Of a stretch of DNA of 29,247 bases, positions 1 to 6,379 are shown one piece after another. The position numbers were made by a program, and so were the translations under genes. The notes under the pieces were generated by a model. That model was not told where the DNA came from. It saw nothing but the letters and a program-made list of their open reading frames with translations, and searched no databases. This stretch comes from Candidatus Sphingobacterium stercoripullorum (lineage in GTDB: Bacteria; Bacteroidota; Bacteroidia; Sphingobacteriales; Sphingobacteriaceae), in NCBI GenBank assembly GCA_019114715.1, contig DXEZ01000163.1, forward strand, positions 1 through 29,247. The letters are read 5' to 3'. The stretch's first letter is position 1. Each line of letters opens with the position of its first letter.

Positions 1-48
1 GACGTATCCGCCTGGGCCTGCACCGATTACTATTACATCGTAGTTCAT
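1..48 (-). CDS. Dihydrolipoyl dehydrogenase-like flavoprotein, N-terminal fragment
   Basis: Only the first 16 codons lie in the window; the gene runs off the left edge. They read MNYDVIVIGAGPGGYV, which is the beta strand and GxGxxG loop that binds FAD in dihydrolipoyl dehydrogenases and related pyridine nucleotide-disulfide oxidoreductases. The start matches residue for residue in position with the complete lpdA in this window (MQYDVIVVGSGPGGYV), so it is probably a second lpd paralogue, serving a different 2-oxoacid dehydrogenase or the glycine cleavage system. Other flavoproteins of the superfamily cannot be excluded from so short a piece. Confidence 0.7.
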   Translation of the reverse strand, partial: MNYDVIVIGAGPGGYV

Positions 49-93
49 ATATTCAATTTTACTGAAATTAAAAATGTATCACGTCAAACTTTC

Positions 94-101
94 CAAAAAT
101 A
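94..101 (-). promoter_or_regulatory. Possible -7 box for the edge lpd-like gene
   Basis: On the minus strand this reads TATTTTTG, a full match to the Bacteroidota -7 consensus TAnnTTTG. It would give an untranslated leader of about 40 bases before the ATG at 48. No convincing -33 TTTG box lies 19-21 bases upstream, so the call is weak. Confidence 0.3.
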
Positions 102-248
102 CATAATTTTTTTAAGCCCTTGTAAGCTTTGTGCTCCTTTTCTCAATAAGGAAGGTAACTTATGTAAGATTATCGTCAATTCCTGCTGTTGGTGTGGTAA
201 TATTAGAATTTAAATGCATTTTTGTCGCATTAAACAGTAAGGATAAAT

Positions 249-548
249 ATGCTTAAAGCTTTTCAAAAAGTGGCCCTTTGGGAGGCCATTTCAACGGTTT
301 TATTGTTCTTTGTAGCTATGCCGCTAAAATATCTCTTCGATTATCCCTTAGCGGTAAAAGTGATGGGGAATATTCATGGTATTTTAGTCATTGCCTTTGT
401 TGTTTTACTCATCATTTGTAAAAAAGAACAACAATGGAGCTGGCGCAAGGTGATCACTTATTTTGTGCTTTCTGTTATTCCTGTCGTTTCTTTTTGGATT
501 GAGAAAGACGTTAGAAAGGATATAGAAAGGCAAGCGCTAAAGGGGTAA
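249..548 (+). CDS. DUF3817 family small integral membrane protein
   Basis: A 99-residue protein starting at ATG 249. It has the DUF3817 pattern: an N-terminal Glu in a hydrophobic helix (WEAISTVLLFFVAMPLKY), the conserved VAMPLKY segment near residues 22-28, and Gly-x-x-His-Gly (GNIHG) near 41-45. Three membrane helices are visible at about 9-29, 43-60 and 68-85, with a charged C-terminal tail. The molecular role of the family is not known. It faces the thioesterase gene, ending 21 bases from its stop, and the two share a hairpin terminator. No operon partner is visible. Confidence 0.85.
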   Translation: MLKAFQKVALWEAISTVLLFFVAMPLKYLFDYPLAVKVMGNIHGILVIAFVVLLIICKKEQQWSWRKVITYFVLSVIPVVSFWIEKDVRKDIERQALKG

Positions 549-559
549 AGAATATTGGT

Positions 560-598
560 GGATTGAAAGTTATTCCGTAGGTGGAATGTTTTCAATCC
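560..598. terminator. Shared terminator of convergent DUF3817 and thioesterase genes
   Basis: A two-part inverted repeat: outer arms ggattgaaa (560-568) and tttcaatcc (590-598), inner arms attcc (572-576) and ggaat (583-587), with small internal loops. It lies just after the plus-strand stop at 548. It also covers the last nine codons and stop of the minus-strand thioesterase. Position and symmetry suggest it ends both transcripts. Confidence 0.6.
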
Positions 599-974
599 CC
601 ATAAAGGAATAATCAATTTCTGTTTTTCCATGCGGCTTGGGATTACCGTGTTCGTCCACATTTACAAAAACTAGCTTATCGATTCTTAGGATGGTTTTTC
701 TGGATATTTTATTTCTCACTTCACATTTCATAGTGATGGATGATTTTCCAAAATGAGTAGCCTGTATCCCTAGCTCAACAATATCTCCCTTTTTTGCAGA
801 GTTTACAAAATCAATCTCGGAGATAAATTTGGTGACTACATGAGGATTGTTGAGTTGTACAATAGCATAGATTACCGCTTCCTCATCTATCCAGCGTAGG
901 AGGGTACCTCCAAATAAAGTTCCGTTGGGATTGAGGTCTTCGGGTTTTACCCATTTTCGCGTATAGAAGTTCAT
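570..974 (-). CDS. Acyl-CoA thioesterase, hotdog fold (YciA/BACH-like)
   Basis: A 134-residue single-hotdog-domain protein that should hydrolyse acyl-CoA to free acid and CoA in the cytoplasm, working as an oligomer. The hotdog helix signature is clear: NPNGTLFGGTLLRWIDEEA at residues 15-33, with Asp30/Glu31 in the position of the catalytic acid of YciA/BACH-type enzymes. The strand DFVNSAKKGDIVEL (about 55-68) is also typical. Length is normal for a single-domain enzyme. The ATG at 974 is preceded by lpdA, 64 bases upstream and separated by a perfect hairpin. The chain length used as substrate cannot be read from sequence. Confidence 0.85.
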   Translation of the reverse strand: MNFYTRKWVKPEDLNPNGTLFGGTLLRWIDEEAVIYAIVQLNNPHVVTKFISEIDFVNSAKKGDIVELGIQATHFGKSSITMKCEVRNKISRKTILRIDKLVFVNVDEHGNPKPHGKTEIDYSFMGIENIPPTE

Positions 975-989
975 AGGATTTTAAATTAA

Positions 990-1020
990 CTATCCACGGT
1001 AATTGTTATACCGTGGATAG
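990..1020 (-). terminator. Hairpin between lpdA and the thioesterase gene
   Basis: A perfect 11-base-pair inverted repeat, ctatccacggt / accgtggatag, with a 9-base loop, 19 bases past the lpdA stop. The flanks are AT-rich but there is no long U-run, so it may act as a terminator or as a 3' stabilising structure. Confidence 0.6.
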
Positions 1021-1038
1021 ATCGGAATGCTTTTAAAA

Positions 1039-2445
1039 TTATATATGTATAGGACGTTTTGCTGTTGCATCAAGTGCAGCTTCCTTAACTGCTTCGGAGA
1101 AGGTCGGGTGCGCATGACAGATTCTAGCAATGTCTTCTGCTGATGCTCTGTATTCCATCGCAACAGTCACCTCTGCGATTAGGTCTGCCGCTCTAGGAGC
1201 CACCATATGTACACCTAAAATCTCATCTGATTCTTTGTCGGCTAATATTTTCACAAAGCCGTCGGTATCTCCAGATGCTTTTCCTCTTCCTGAGGCTTTA
1301 AAGGGGAATGAGCCCGTTTTGTATTTTGTCCCCTCCTCTTTTAATTGTTCTTCAGTTTTTCCTACCGAAGCAACCTCTGGCCAGGTGTAAACAACCGAAG
1401 GAATTAAGTTGTAGTTGATATGCGGTTTTTCTCCTGCTAATAGTTCTGCTACGAATACCCCTTCGTCTTCCGCTTTGTGTGCAAGCATCGGCCCATTAAT
1501 TACGTCTCCAATCGCATAGACCCCCTTAACGTTGGTCTCTAGGTTTTCATCTACAAGGATTTTTCCTGTTCTTTCTTCTACCTTAACGCCAATATTCTCC
1601 AGTCCCAATCCTTTAGTGTAAGCCGATCTTCCTACTGATACTATGCAGTAATCGCCTTCGAAAGTTACTTCTTCTCCTTTTTTATTATCAGCAATGACGG
1701 ATACTTTCTTGCCTTTGACTTTGGCTTCTTTCACCTTATGTGATAAATGGAATTGCATGCCTAGCGTCTTCTTAAGTACTCTTTGAAGTTCTTTACCAAG
1801 GCCGGCATCCATAGTTGCTATGATGGAAGGAGCGTATTCGATAACCGATACTTTAGACCCTAGCCTTGCGTAGACTGAGCCCAGCTCAAGTCCAATCACT
1901 CCACCACCTATGACAATCAATTCTTTAGGGATCTCCTTCAAGCTTAATGCTTCTGTAGAGGTAATGATTCTCTTTTTATCTACCGGTAAAAAAGGCAATT
2001 CCGTTGGCTTGGAGCCTGTTGCAATAATTATGTTTTTTGCGGTAAGTTCTTTTTTCTCTCCCTTTTCACCTTCAATCGAGATGGTGTTTTCTTTAACTAT
2101 TGTACCTAGGCCTATGTAAGAATCGATTTTGTTTTTCTTAAATAGGTAGGCTATCCCAGCAGTGTTTTGTGCGATAACATCGTCTTTCCTGGCAATAGTC
2201 TTTTTAAAGTCTATCGATAGATCTTTCAGGTCTATACCATGGTCTGTAAAGTTCTTCTTTGCGTTGTGGAAATGCTCTGAAGAGTCTAATAACGCTTTGG
2301 AAGGGATACAGCCGACATTTAAGCAGGTGCCTCCAAAGGAGTTGTATTTTTCTATAATAGCAGTTTTTAACCCAAGCTGAGCGCAACGTATAGCACTCAC
2401 GTAACCTCCTGGGCCACTACCAACAACTATAACATCGTATTGCAT
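1039..2445 (-). CDS. lpdA: Dihydrolipoyl dehydrogenase (E3)
   Basis: A 468-residue flavoenzyme that reoxidises dihydrolipoamide with NAD+, as the E3 subunit of 2-oxoacid dehydrogenase complexes or the glycine cleavage system. Visible are the FAD loop GSGPGG (9-14), the redox disulfide GGTCLNVGCIPSK with Cys41 and Cys46, a second Rossmann loop GGGVIGLELG for NAD, the YAIGDV segment, and the C-terminal HAHPTFSE with His446 and Glu451 forming the catalytic dyad. Length is standard. I take the ATG at 2445 as start: upstream in frame there is only a GTG at 2469, and the ATG start matches the paralogue at the left edge. A perfect -7 box lies just upstream. It appears monocistronic and ends in a hairpin. 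Confidence 0.96.
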   Translation of the reverse strand: MQYDVIVVGSGPGGYVSAIRCAQLGLKTAIIEKYNSFGGTCLNVGCIPSKALLDSSEHFHNAKKNFTDHGIDLKDLSIDFKKTIARKDDVIAQNTAGIAYLFKKNKIDSYIGLGTIVKENTISIEGEKGEKKELTAKNIIIATGSKPTELPFLPVDKKRIITSTEALSLKEIPKELIVIGGGVIGLELGSVYARLGSKVSVIEYAPSIIATMDAGLGKELQRVLKKTLGMQFHLSHKVKEAKVKGKKVSVIADNKKGEEVTFEGDYCIVSVGRSAYTKGLGLENIGVKVEERTGKILVDENLETNVKGVYAIGDVINGPMLAHKAEDEGVFVAELLAGEKPHINYNLIPSVVYTWPEVASVGKTEEQLKEEGTKYKTGSFPFKASGRGKASGDTDGFVKILADKESDEILGVHMVAPRAADLIAEVTVAMEYRASAEDIARICHAHPTFSEAVKEAALDATAKRPIHI

Positions 2446-2468
2446 ATCGTATATAAGTTTTGTCACCA

Positions 2469-2502
2469 CAAATTTAGAATATTAAACGCATATATTTATG
2501 CG
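2469..2502 (-). promoter_or_regulatory. lpdA promoter -7 box with upstream palindrome
   Basis: On the minus strand 2469-2476 reads TAAATTTG, a full match to TAnnTTTG, about 24 bases before the lpdA ATG at 2445. Upstream, at 2487-2502, lies cgcataaatatatgcg, with 6-base arms around a 4-base centre. It sits close to where the -33 contact would be; no TTTG is found there. The palindrome could be an operator, but no regulator gene is nearby. Confidence 0.4.
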
Positions 2503-2552
2503 CTGTTGATTTATTCTAAGGTTGTCGAATCTATTAAGTATTTTGTACAATA

Positions 2553-2582
2553 AAGGCATCATGTTTCGTCACATGATGCCTT
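2553..2582 (-). terminator. Terminator of the azurin-like gene
   Basis: A perfect 12-base-pair inverted repeat, aaggcatcatgt / acatgatgcctt, with a 6-base loop. It lies 41 bases past the stop of the azurin-like gene and upstream of the lpdA promoter. On the minus strand the stem is followed by ttattg, a weak U-tract. Confidence 0.65.
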
Positions 2583-2622
2583 AAAATAATAAATTTGTTG
2601 TTAAAATCTGTATTTAAACTGA

Positions 2623-3168
2623 TTATTCAGCAACAATTTTTCCTTGCATAATACCAAAGTGACCTGGGAAGCTACAAATGTACGTGTATACTCCTGGTGC
2701 ATCTAAAGTAAAAGTAATTTCATCTTGCTCACCTGGACCTAATAGTTTAGTGTGTGCTATGATTGAAGACATGGAAGTTACTGGGATATAATCATTGTCA
2801 GATGCTGCAACTGCTTCGTTTCCGAAAGTTGGAACGTCTACCCCTGGTTTTAGGATAACTACGTTATGGCCCATTGACTCTTTAGGAAGTTCTCCAACGT
2901 TAGTAAATGTTAAGGTGATTTCTTCACCTGCTTTAACGCGGAATAAATCCTTGTCAAACTTCATTTGGTCATTTCCTTCTAATGCTAAGGTATTGCTAAT
3001 TTCTAGATCTTCAACTCCAGGAACAGTCTCAGCTGCTGCAGGTGTTTCTGCAACTTCTTCAGTTGTTTCTGTAGTAGAATCTGATCCTTCTTCTTGGCTA
3101 CCGCCGCCTCCGCAAGAGCTAAAAGCTACTGCTAAAGCAACAAATGGAATTATGAATTTCTTTTTCAT
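2623..3168 (-). CDS. Azurin-like cupredoxin lipoprotein
   Basis: A 181-residue type-1 copper protein predicted to carry electrons on the periplasmic side. The N-terminus is a lipoprotein signal (MKKKF, hydrophobic stretch, FSSC with Cys19), then a Gly/Ser/Glu/Thr-rich linker to about residue 50. The cupredoxin domain has all azurin copper ligands: His101 in GHN, then Cys165, His170 and Met174 in CSFPGHFGIM, with the exact Cys-x4-His-x3-Met spacing. Gly100, which gives the axial carbonyl in azurin, is also present. The classical azurin Cys3-Cys26 disulfide is absent, since the only cysteines are the lipid anchor and the copper ligand. It stands alone, with its own -7 box and terminator; its redox partner is not in view. 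Confidence 0.92.
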   Translation of the reverse strand: MKKKFIIPFVALAVAFSSCGGGGSQEEGSDSTTETTEEVAETPAAAETVPGVEDLEISNTLALEGNDQMKFDKDLFRVKAGEEITLTFTNVGELPKESMGHNVVILKPGVDVPTFGNEAVAASDNDYIPVTSMSSIIAHTKLLGPGEQDEITFTLDAPGVYTYICSFPGHFGIMQGKIVAE

Positions 3169-3193
3169 GATTGTATAATATATTTCTTTAACA

Positions 3194-3201
3194 CAAATCT
3201 A
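3194..3201 (-). promoter_or_regulatory. -7 box upstream of the azurin-like gene
   Basis: The minus strand reads TAGATTTG, a full match to TAnnTTTG, 25 bases before the ATG at 3168. No TTTG is found 19-21 bases upstream, so only the -7 half is supported. Confidence 0.4.
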
Positions 3202-3378
3202 GTGACAAAAGTAACTATTTTATTTTGGTAAACATAGATAGTTTTCTCATTGATTTTTCATTTTAATTGAAAAATAGCCCATTTAGGGTGTCAAACTGAC
3301 ATCAACTAGTTTTTTTTACCTTAAAAATGCCTCCTTCAATTGTATTTTGGTGTAAAAAATGGCCTTTTAAGCACTTCC

Positions 3379-4971
3379 TTATAACAGGCGTTGAATTTTG
3401 CCGTGTAGGTCATTGGCATGAAAAGGTTTGCTGAGAACGTCATCGGCACCTGCTTGCTTGGCGGCTTCTTGCTCGTGTTCTAAAACAGAGGCGGATACAG
3501 TAATGATAGGGGTGGATCGTTTCTTGGGATCCTTATGGGTTCTTATTTTTTTAATGGCCTCTATACCACTCATGATAGGCATGTGCGTATCCATTAAGAT
3601 GATATCATAGTTTTTCTTTTCAAAAGCTTGCAGTGCATCGTAGCCATTTTTCTCTGTATCTACATCGCATTGCCAAGATTTTAACATGTGAACAAGGATA
3701 AATACGTTTAACTCATTATCCTCGGCGATTAAGATTTTTACATTGGGGAAAGATTCTAGCTCTTTCTCCTCACCCTTCTCTACGGCTATTTGCGCATCCA
3801 CTGGCGCTATAGATTCAAATGTCGCTGTGAAGGAGAACTCCGATCCCTCTCCGTATTTGCTCTTCACATCCACCTGACCATCCATTAATTTTGCTAGGCG
3901 GTTGACGATGGCTAGTCCTAGTCCCGTACCACCGTACTTTTTGGTGATACTGTTATCGGCCTGTTGGAAGGCCTCGAAAATATTTTCTAGTGACTCCTCG
4001 GCGATACCTATTCCCGAATCTTTGATTGAAAATTCAATGGTGTAGAAGTTGTCTTTTTTCTCAATTACTTTTGTGCACAGCTTGATGAATCCTTTTTCAG
4101 TAAACTTCAGACTGTTGGATATGTAGTTGTTTATAATTTGCTGTAAACGTAAAGGGTCTGCTTTGATGTAAGAAGGAGTGTTTTCATCTAGCTCAACTTG
4201 AAAATTGATGGGTTTATTTTTTACCCGTATGCTCATGGTTTTTTCTATATCCTCGATGAGTTTGCTCAACTGAAAAACTTCCTCCTCTAAAGTCATTGCA
4301 TTGGAATCTATTTTAGAGATGTCTAAAATGTCATTTAGAATATGCAATAAAGAGTGGGAAGCATTCTCTAACCTCCTGACCCAATCCTCTTGCTCACGGC
4401 TTAATTCCGAGGCTTTAAACATGCTGATGATCCCCATAATACCATTTATTGGGGTCCGAATCTCATGACTCATGTTGGCTAGGAAGATCTCCTTGGATTT
4501 TCGTGCCTCCTCGGCTTCTTCTTTTGCTTTTATTAGTGCCTCTCTGGACTGTTTGAGCTCGTTGTTCTTCTGAATTATTTCGTCCTGGATGTGTATTTGA
4601 CGGATATAAGAGCCAACCTTCGCAAGGGTGATTTCTGGGTTTAATGGTTTGTAGAGGTAATCTACAGCGCCACTTTTTAAGCCCTTGATCAAATAGTGAT
4701 CCTCTTTGGAAATGGCGGTCACCATGATCGATACTATGTGGTTGGTCTTGGGGTTGTTTTTTAACAAGGAAACAAATTCAAAACCGTTAATATCCGGCAT
4801 CTGCACATCCACTAGTGCGATAGAGATATCTTCTTTCCAGCATATCCTTAGTGCTTCGTGTGGATTGGTTGTTTGTAATAGGTTGACGTGCTCTAGGTTT
4901 GATAGTAGAGCAGATAAACTAATTACATTTTCTATTCTGTCGTCTAATATAAGGATATTGACTTTTCTCAT
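3379..4971 (-). CDS. Cytosolic hybrid histidine kinase: REC-HisKA-HATPase-REC
   Basis: A 530-residue kinase with no membrane segment. An N-terminal receiver domain (acidic pair Asp10/Asp11, phospho-acceptor Asp55, Lys108 in YKPL) is followed by a coiled coil (about 125-160), a DHp domain with His169 in NMSHEIRTP, an ATPase domain (N box NNYISNSLKFT, G1 DSGIGIA, F box FEAFQQAD, G2 GGTGLGL), and a C-terminal receiver with Asp461 and Lys515. The input is therefore phosphorylation or protein contact, not a periplasmic ligand. It is the last gene of the kinase/cheR/cheB operon and starts 1 base after the cheB stop, so translation is probably coupled. No DNA-binding output domain is present here. 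Confidence 0.93.
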   Translation of the reverse strand: MRKVNILILDDRIENVISLSALLSNLEHVNLLQTTNPHEALRICWKEDISIALVDVQMPDINGFEFVSLLKNNPKTNHIVSIMVTAISKEDHYLIKGLKSGAVDYLYKPLNPEITLAKVGSYIRQIHIQDEIIQKNNELKQSREALIKAKEEAEEARKSKEIFLANMSHEIRTPINGIMGIISMFKASELSREQEDWVRRLENASHSLLHILNDILDISKIDSNAMTLEEEVFQLSKLIEDIEKTMSIRVKNKPINFQVELDENTPSYIKADPLRLQQIINNYISNSLKFTEKGFIKLCTKVIEKKDNFYTIEFSIKDSGIGIAEESLENIFEAFQQADNSITKKYGGTGLGLAIVNRLAKLMDGQVDVKSKYGEGSEFSFTATFESIAPVDAQIAVEKGEEKELESFPNVKILIAEDNELNVFILVHMLKSWQCDVDTEKNGYDALQAFEKKNYDIILMDTHMPIMSGIEAIKKIRTHKDPKKRSTPIITVSASVLEHEQEAAKQAGADDVLSKPFHANDLHGKIQRLL

Positions 4972-4972
4972 T

Positions 4973-5542
4973 TTATTGCAATTTACTAAAGTATTCTACA
5001 ATTTCCCGGTCTCCTAACAGTTGTAAATTCTTGTGTTTCTTAATAGCGCTTTCGGGCATGGTGCTCACTTTCGCCTCTTTGGGGTCTTGGATAAATACTT
5101 TTGAATTATTGTTTAATAGCTGTCTTGTTCCTTCGCTTCCATCCTGGTTGGCTCCCGATAATAAAAATGCTGTGCAGCATTCTCTGAAAACCTCAGCTGC
5201 AGAACTGAATGTCAGATCAATCGCTGGCCTTGAAAATAAAACAGGGTCGTCTATATCTAGCATAAATGTCCTATTGGTTTCAACGATTAGATGATAACCA
5301 GGGGGCGCGAAATAAACCCGCCCTTTTAATATAGGGTCTTTATCGTAGACGGAGAAAATCGGGAGGTCGTATTTTTCTTTTAAGTTCTCCTCCAGATAGG
5401 TTTTGTACTTATTACTTCTATGTATGACAATCACTATGCTACTGGAGAATTGCCTAGGAAGGGAAGCTAAAACTTCATCTATTATTTCAAGGGCTCCCGC
5501 AGAGCCGCCTATGATAATAATATGTTCCGCTAGGTCTTGCAT
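4973..5542 (-). CDS. cheB: CheB-type protein-glutamate methylesterase, catalytic domain only
   Basis: A 189-residue protein covering only the methylesterase domain. The catalytic triad is visible: Ser14 in GGSAG, His41 in IHRS and Asp134 in SGANQDGSEG. The receiver domain that controls classical CheB is missing; the catalytic domain begins within the first ten residues. It should hydrolyse glutamyl methyl esters, or deamidate Gln, on a receptor or kinase. It sits 3 bases after cheR and 1 base before the downstream hybrid kinase. With no chemoreceptor, CheA or CheW in the window, the substrate is probably not a classical chemotaxis receptor. Control may come from protein contact with one of the five receiver domains encoded beside it (inference). 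Confidence 0.92.
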   Translation of the reverse strand: MQDLAEHIIIIGGSAGALEIIDEVLASLPRQFSSSIVIVIHRSNKYKTYLEENLKEKYDLPIFSVYDKDPILKGRVYFAPPGYHLIVETNRTFMLDIDDPVLFSRPAIDLTFSSAAEVFRECCTAFLLSGANQDGSEGTRQLLNNNSKVFIQDPKEAKVSTMPESAIKKHKNLQLLGDREIVEYFSKLQ

Positions 5543-5545
5543 TGA

Positions 5546-6379
5546 TTATTTGATTTTTTGATAAATGTTATACTCTTTTGAAATAACACGGAAATGATCT
5601 TTTAATGGGAAGTTACGCATTGTTTCCTTAGATCCTAAACAGATAAAACCAAATAGACTGAGTGAATCGTAAAATAACTTCAATACTTCGTTTTGCAATT
5701 CTAAGTTGAAATATATCAATACATTCCTGCAGAGGATGAGCTGAAATTCATTGAAAACGTAGTCGGTTGCTAGGTTATGATTAGAAAAAAAGATGTTGCT
5801 CTTTAATGCGGCACTAATCGCAGCAGCATTGTAGTCTACCGTATAATAATCCGAGAGGTTATGCTCATCCGAATACTGCTGGAAATTATGGATGTAGCTC
5901 TGAATTTTCTTTAGGTTGTATATCCCTTTTCGTGCTTTTTGCAGCGCGTCATTACTGATGTCTGTGCCGTAAATGAAGCTTCTGTCGTATAGGTTCTCTA
6001 ACTTTAATAGAATTGCTAACGAGTAGGCCTCTTCTCCTGTAGCACAGCCTGCACTCCATATTTTAATATGTGCAAAAGACTTGAGGTATGGGAAGACTAA
6101 TTCTTTCAAGGCTTTGAAAGCATGAGGGTCTCGAAACATTTCTGTAACGTTGACTGTGACTTGGTCAATGAACCAACGAACAAACTCTGGACTATTGATG
6201 ATTTCATGCTGAAAGTCAAAAACACTTAGCCTTTTGAGCATCATGATCCTGGTGAACCTTCTTTTTAAAGAGGAACGCGAGTAGCCTGTGAAATCATAGC
6301 CTGTACTGTTTTTAATCATTGCTATTAATTTCTCGAGCTCCTCAAAAGTTAATGTATATTGATTCGTTAGCTCAGCCAT
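5546..6379 (-). CDS. cheR: CheR-type protein-glutamate methyltransferase
   Basis: A 277-residue SAM-dependent methyltransferase that should methylate glutamates in a coiled-coil target. The N-terminal helical domain (about 10-75) carries the basic patch RSSLKRRFTR. Then come VNVTEMFRD (76-84), SAM motif WSAGCATGEEAYS (108-120), YGTDIS (137-142) with the adenosine-binding Asp140, and CRNVLIYF (217-224). Size matches stand-alone CheR. It overlaps the upstream hybrid kinase by 13 bases and is followed closely by cheB, so kinase, methyltransferase and esterase should be made together. There is no C-terminal pentapeptide-binding or TPR extension. Confidence 0.94.
   Translation of the reverse strand: MAELTNQYTLTFEELEKLIAMIKNSTGYDFTGYSRSSLKRRFTRIMMLKRLSVFDFQHEIINSPEFVRWFIDQVTVNVTEMFRDPHAFKALKELVFPYLKSFAHIKIWSAGCATGEEAYSLAILLKLENLYDRSFIYGTDISNDALQKARKGIYNLKKIQSYIHNFQQYSDEHNLSDYYTVDYNAAAISAALKSNIFFSNHNLATDYVFNEFQLILCRNVLIYFNLELQNEVLKLFYDSLSLFGFICLGSKETMRNFPLKDHFRVISKEYNIYQKIK

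Noticed and set aside
2795..3178. A 127-codon plus-strand frame opposite the azurin-like gene
   Set aside because: It is a mirror of a well-supported gene with complete copper ligands and a lipoprotein signal; its product has no recognisable features.
3169..3378. Searched for a terminator after the cytosolic hybrid kinase gene
   Set aside because: Runs of A and T and short gcc/ggc matches are present, but no stem of convincing length was found.
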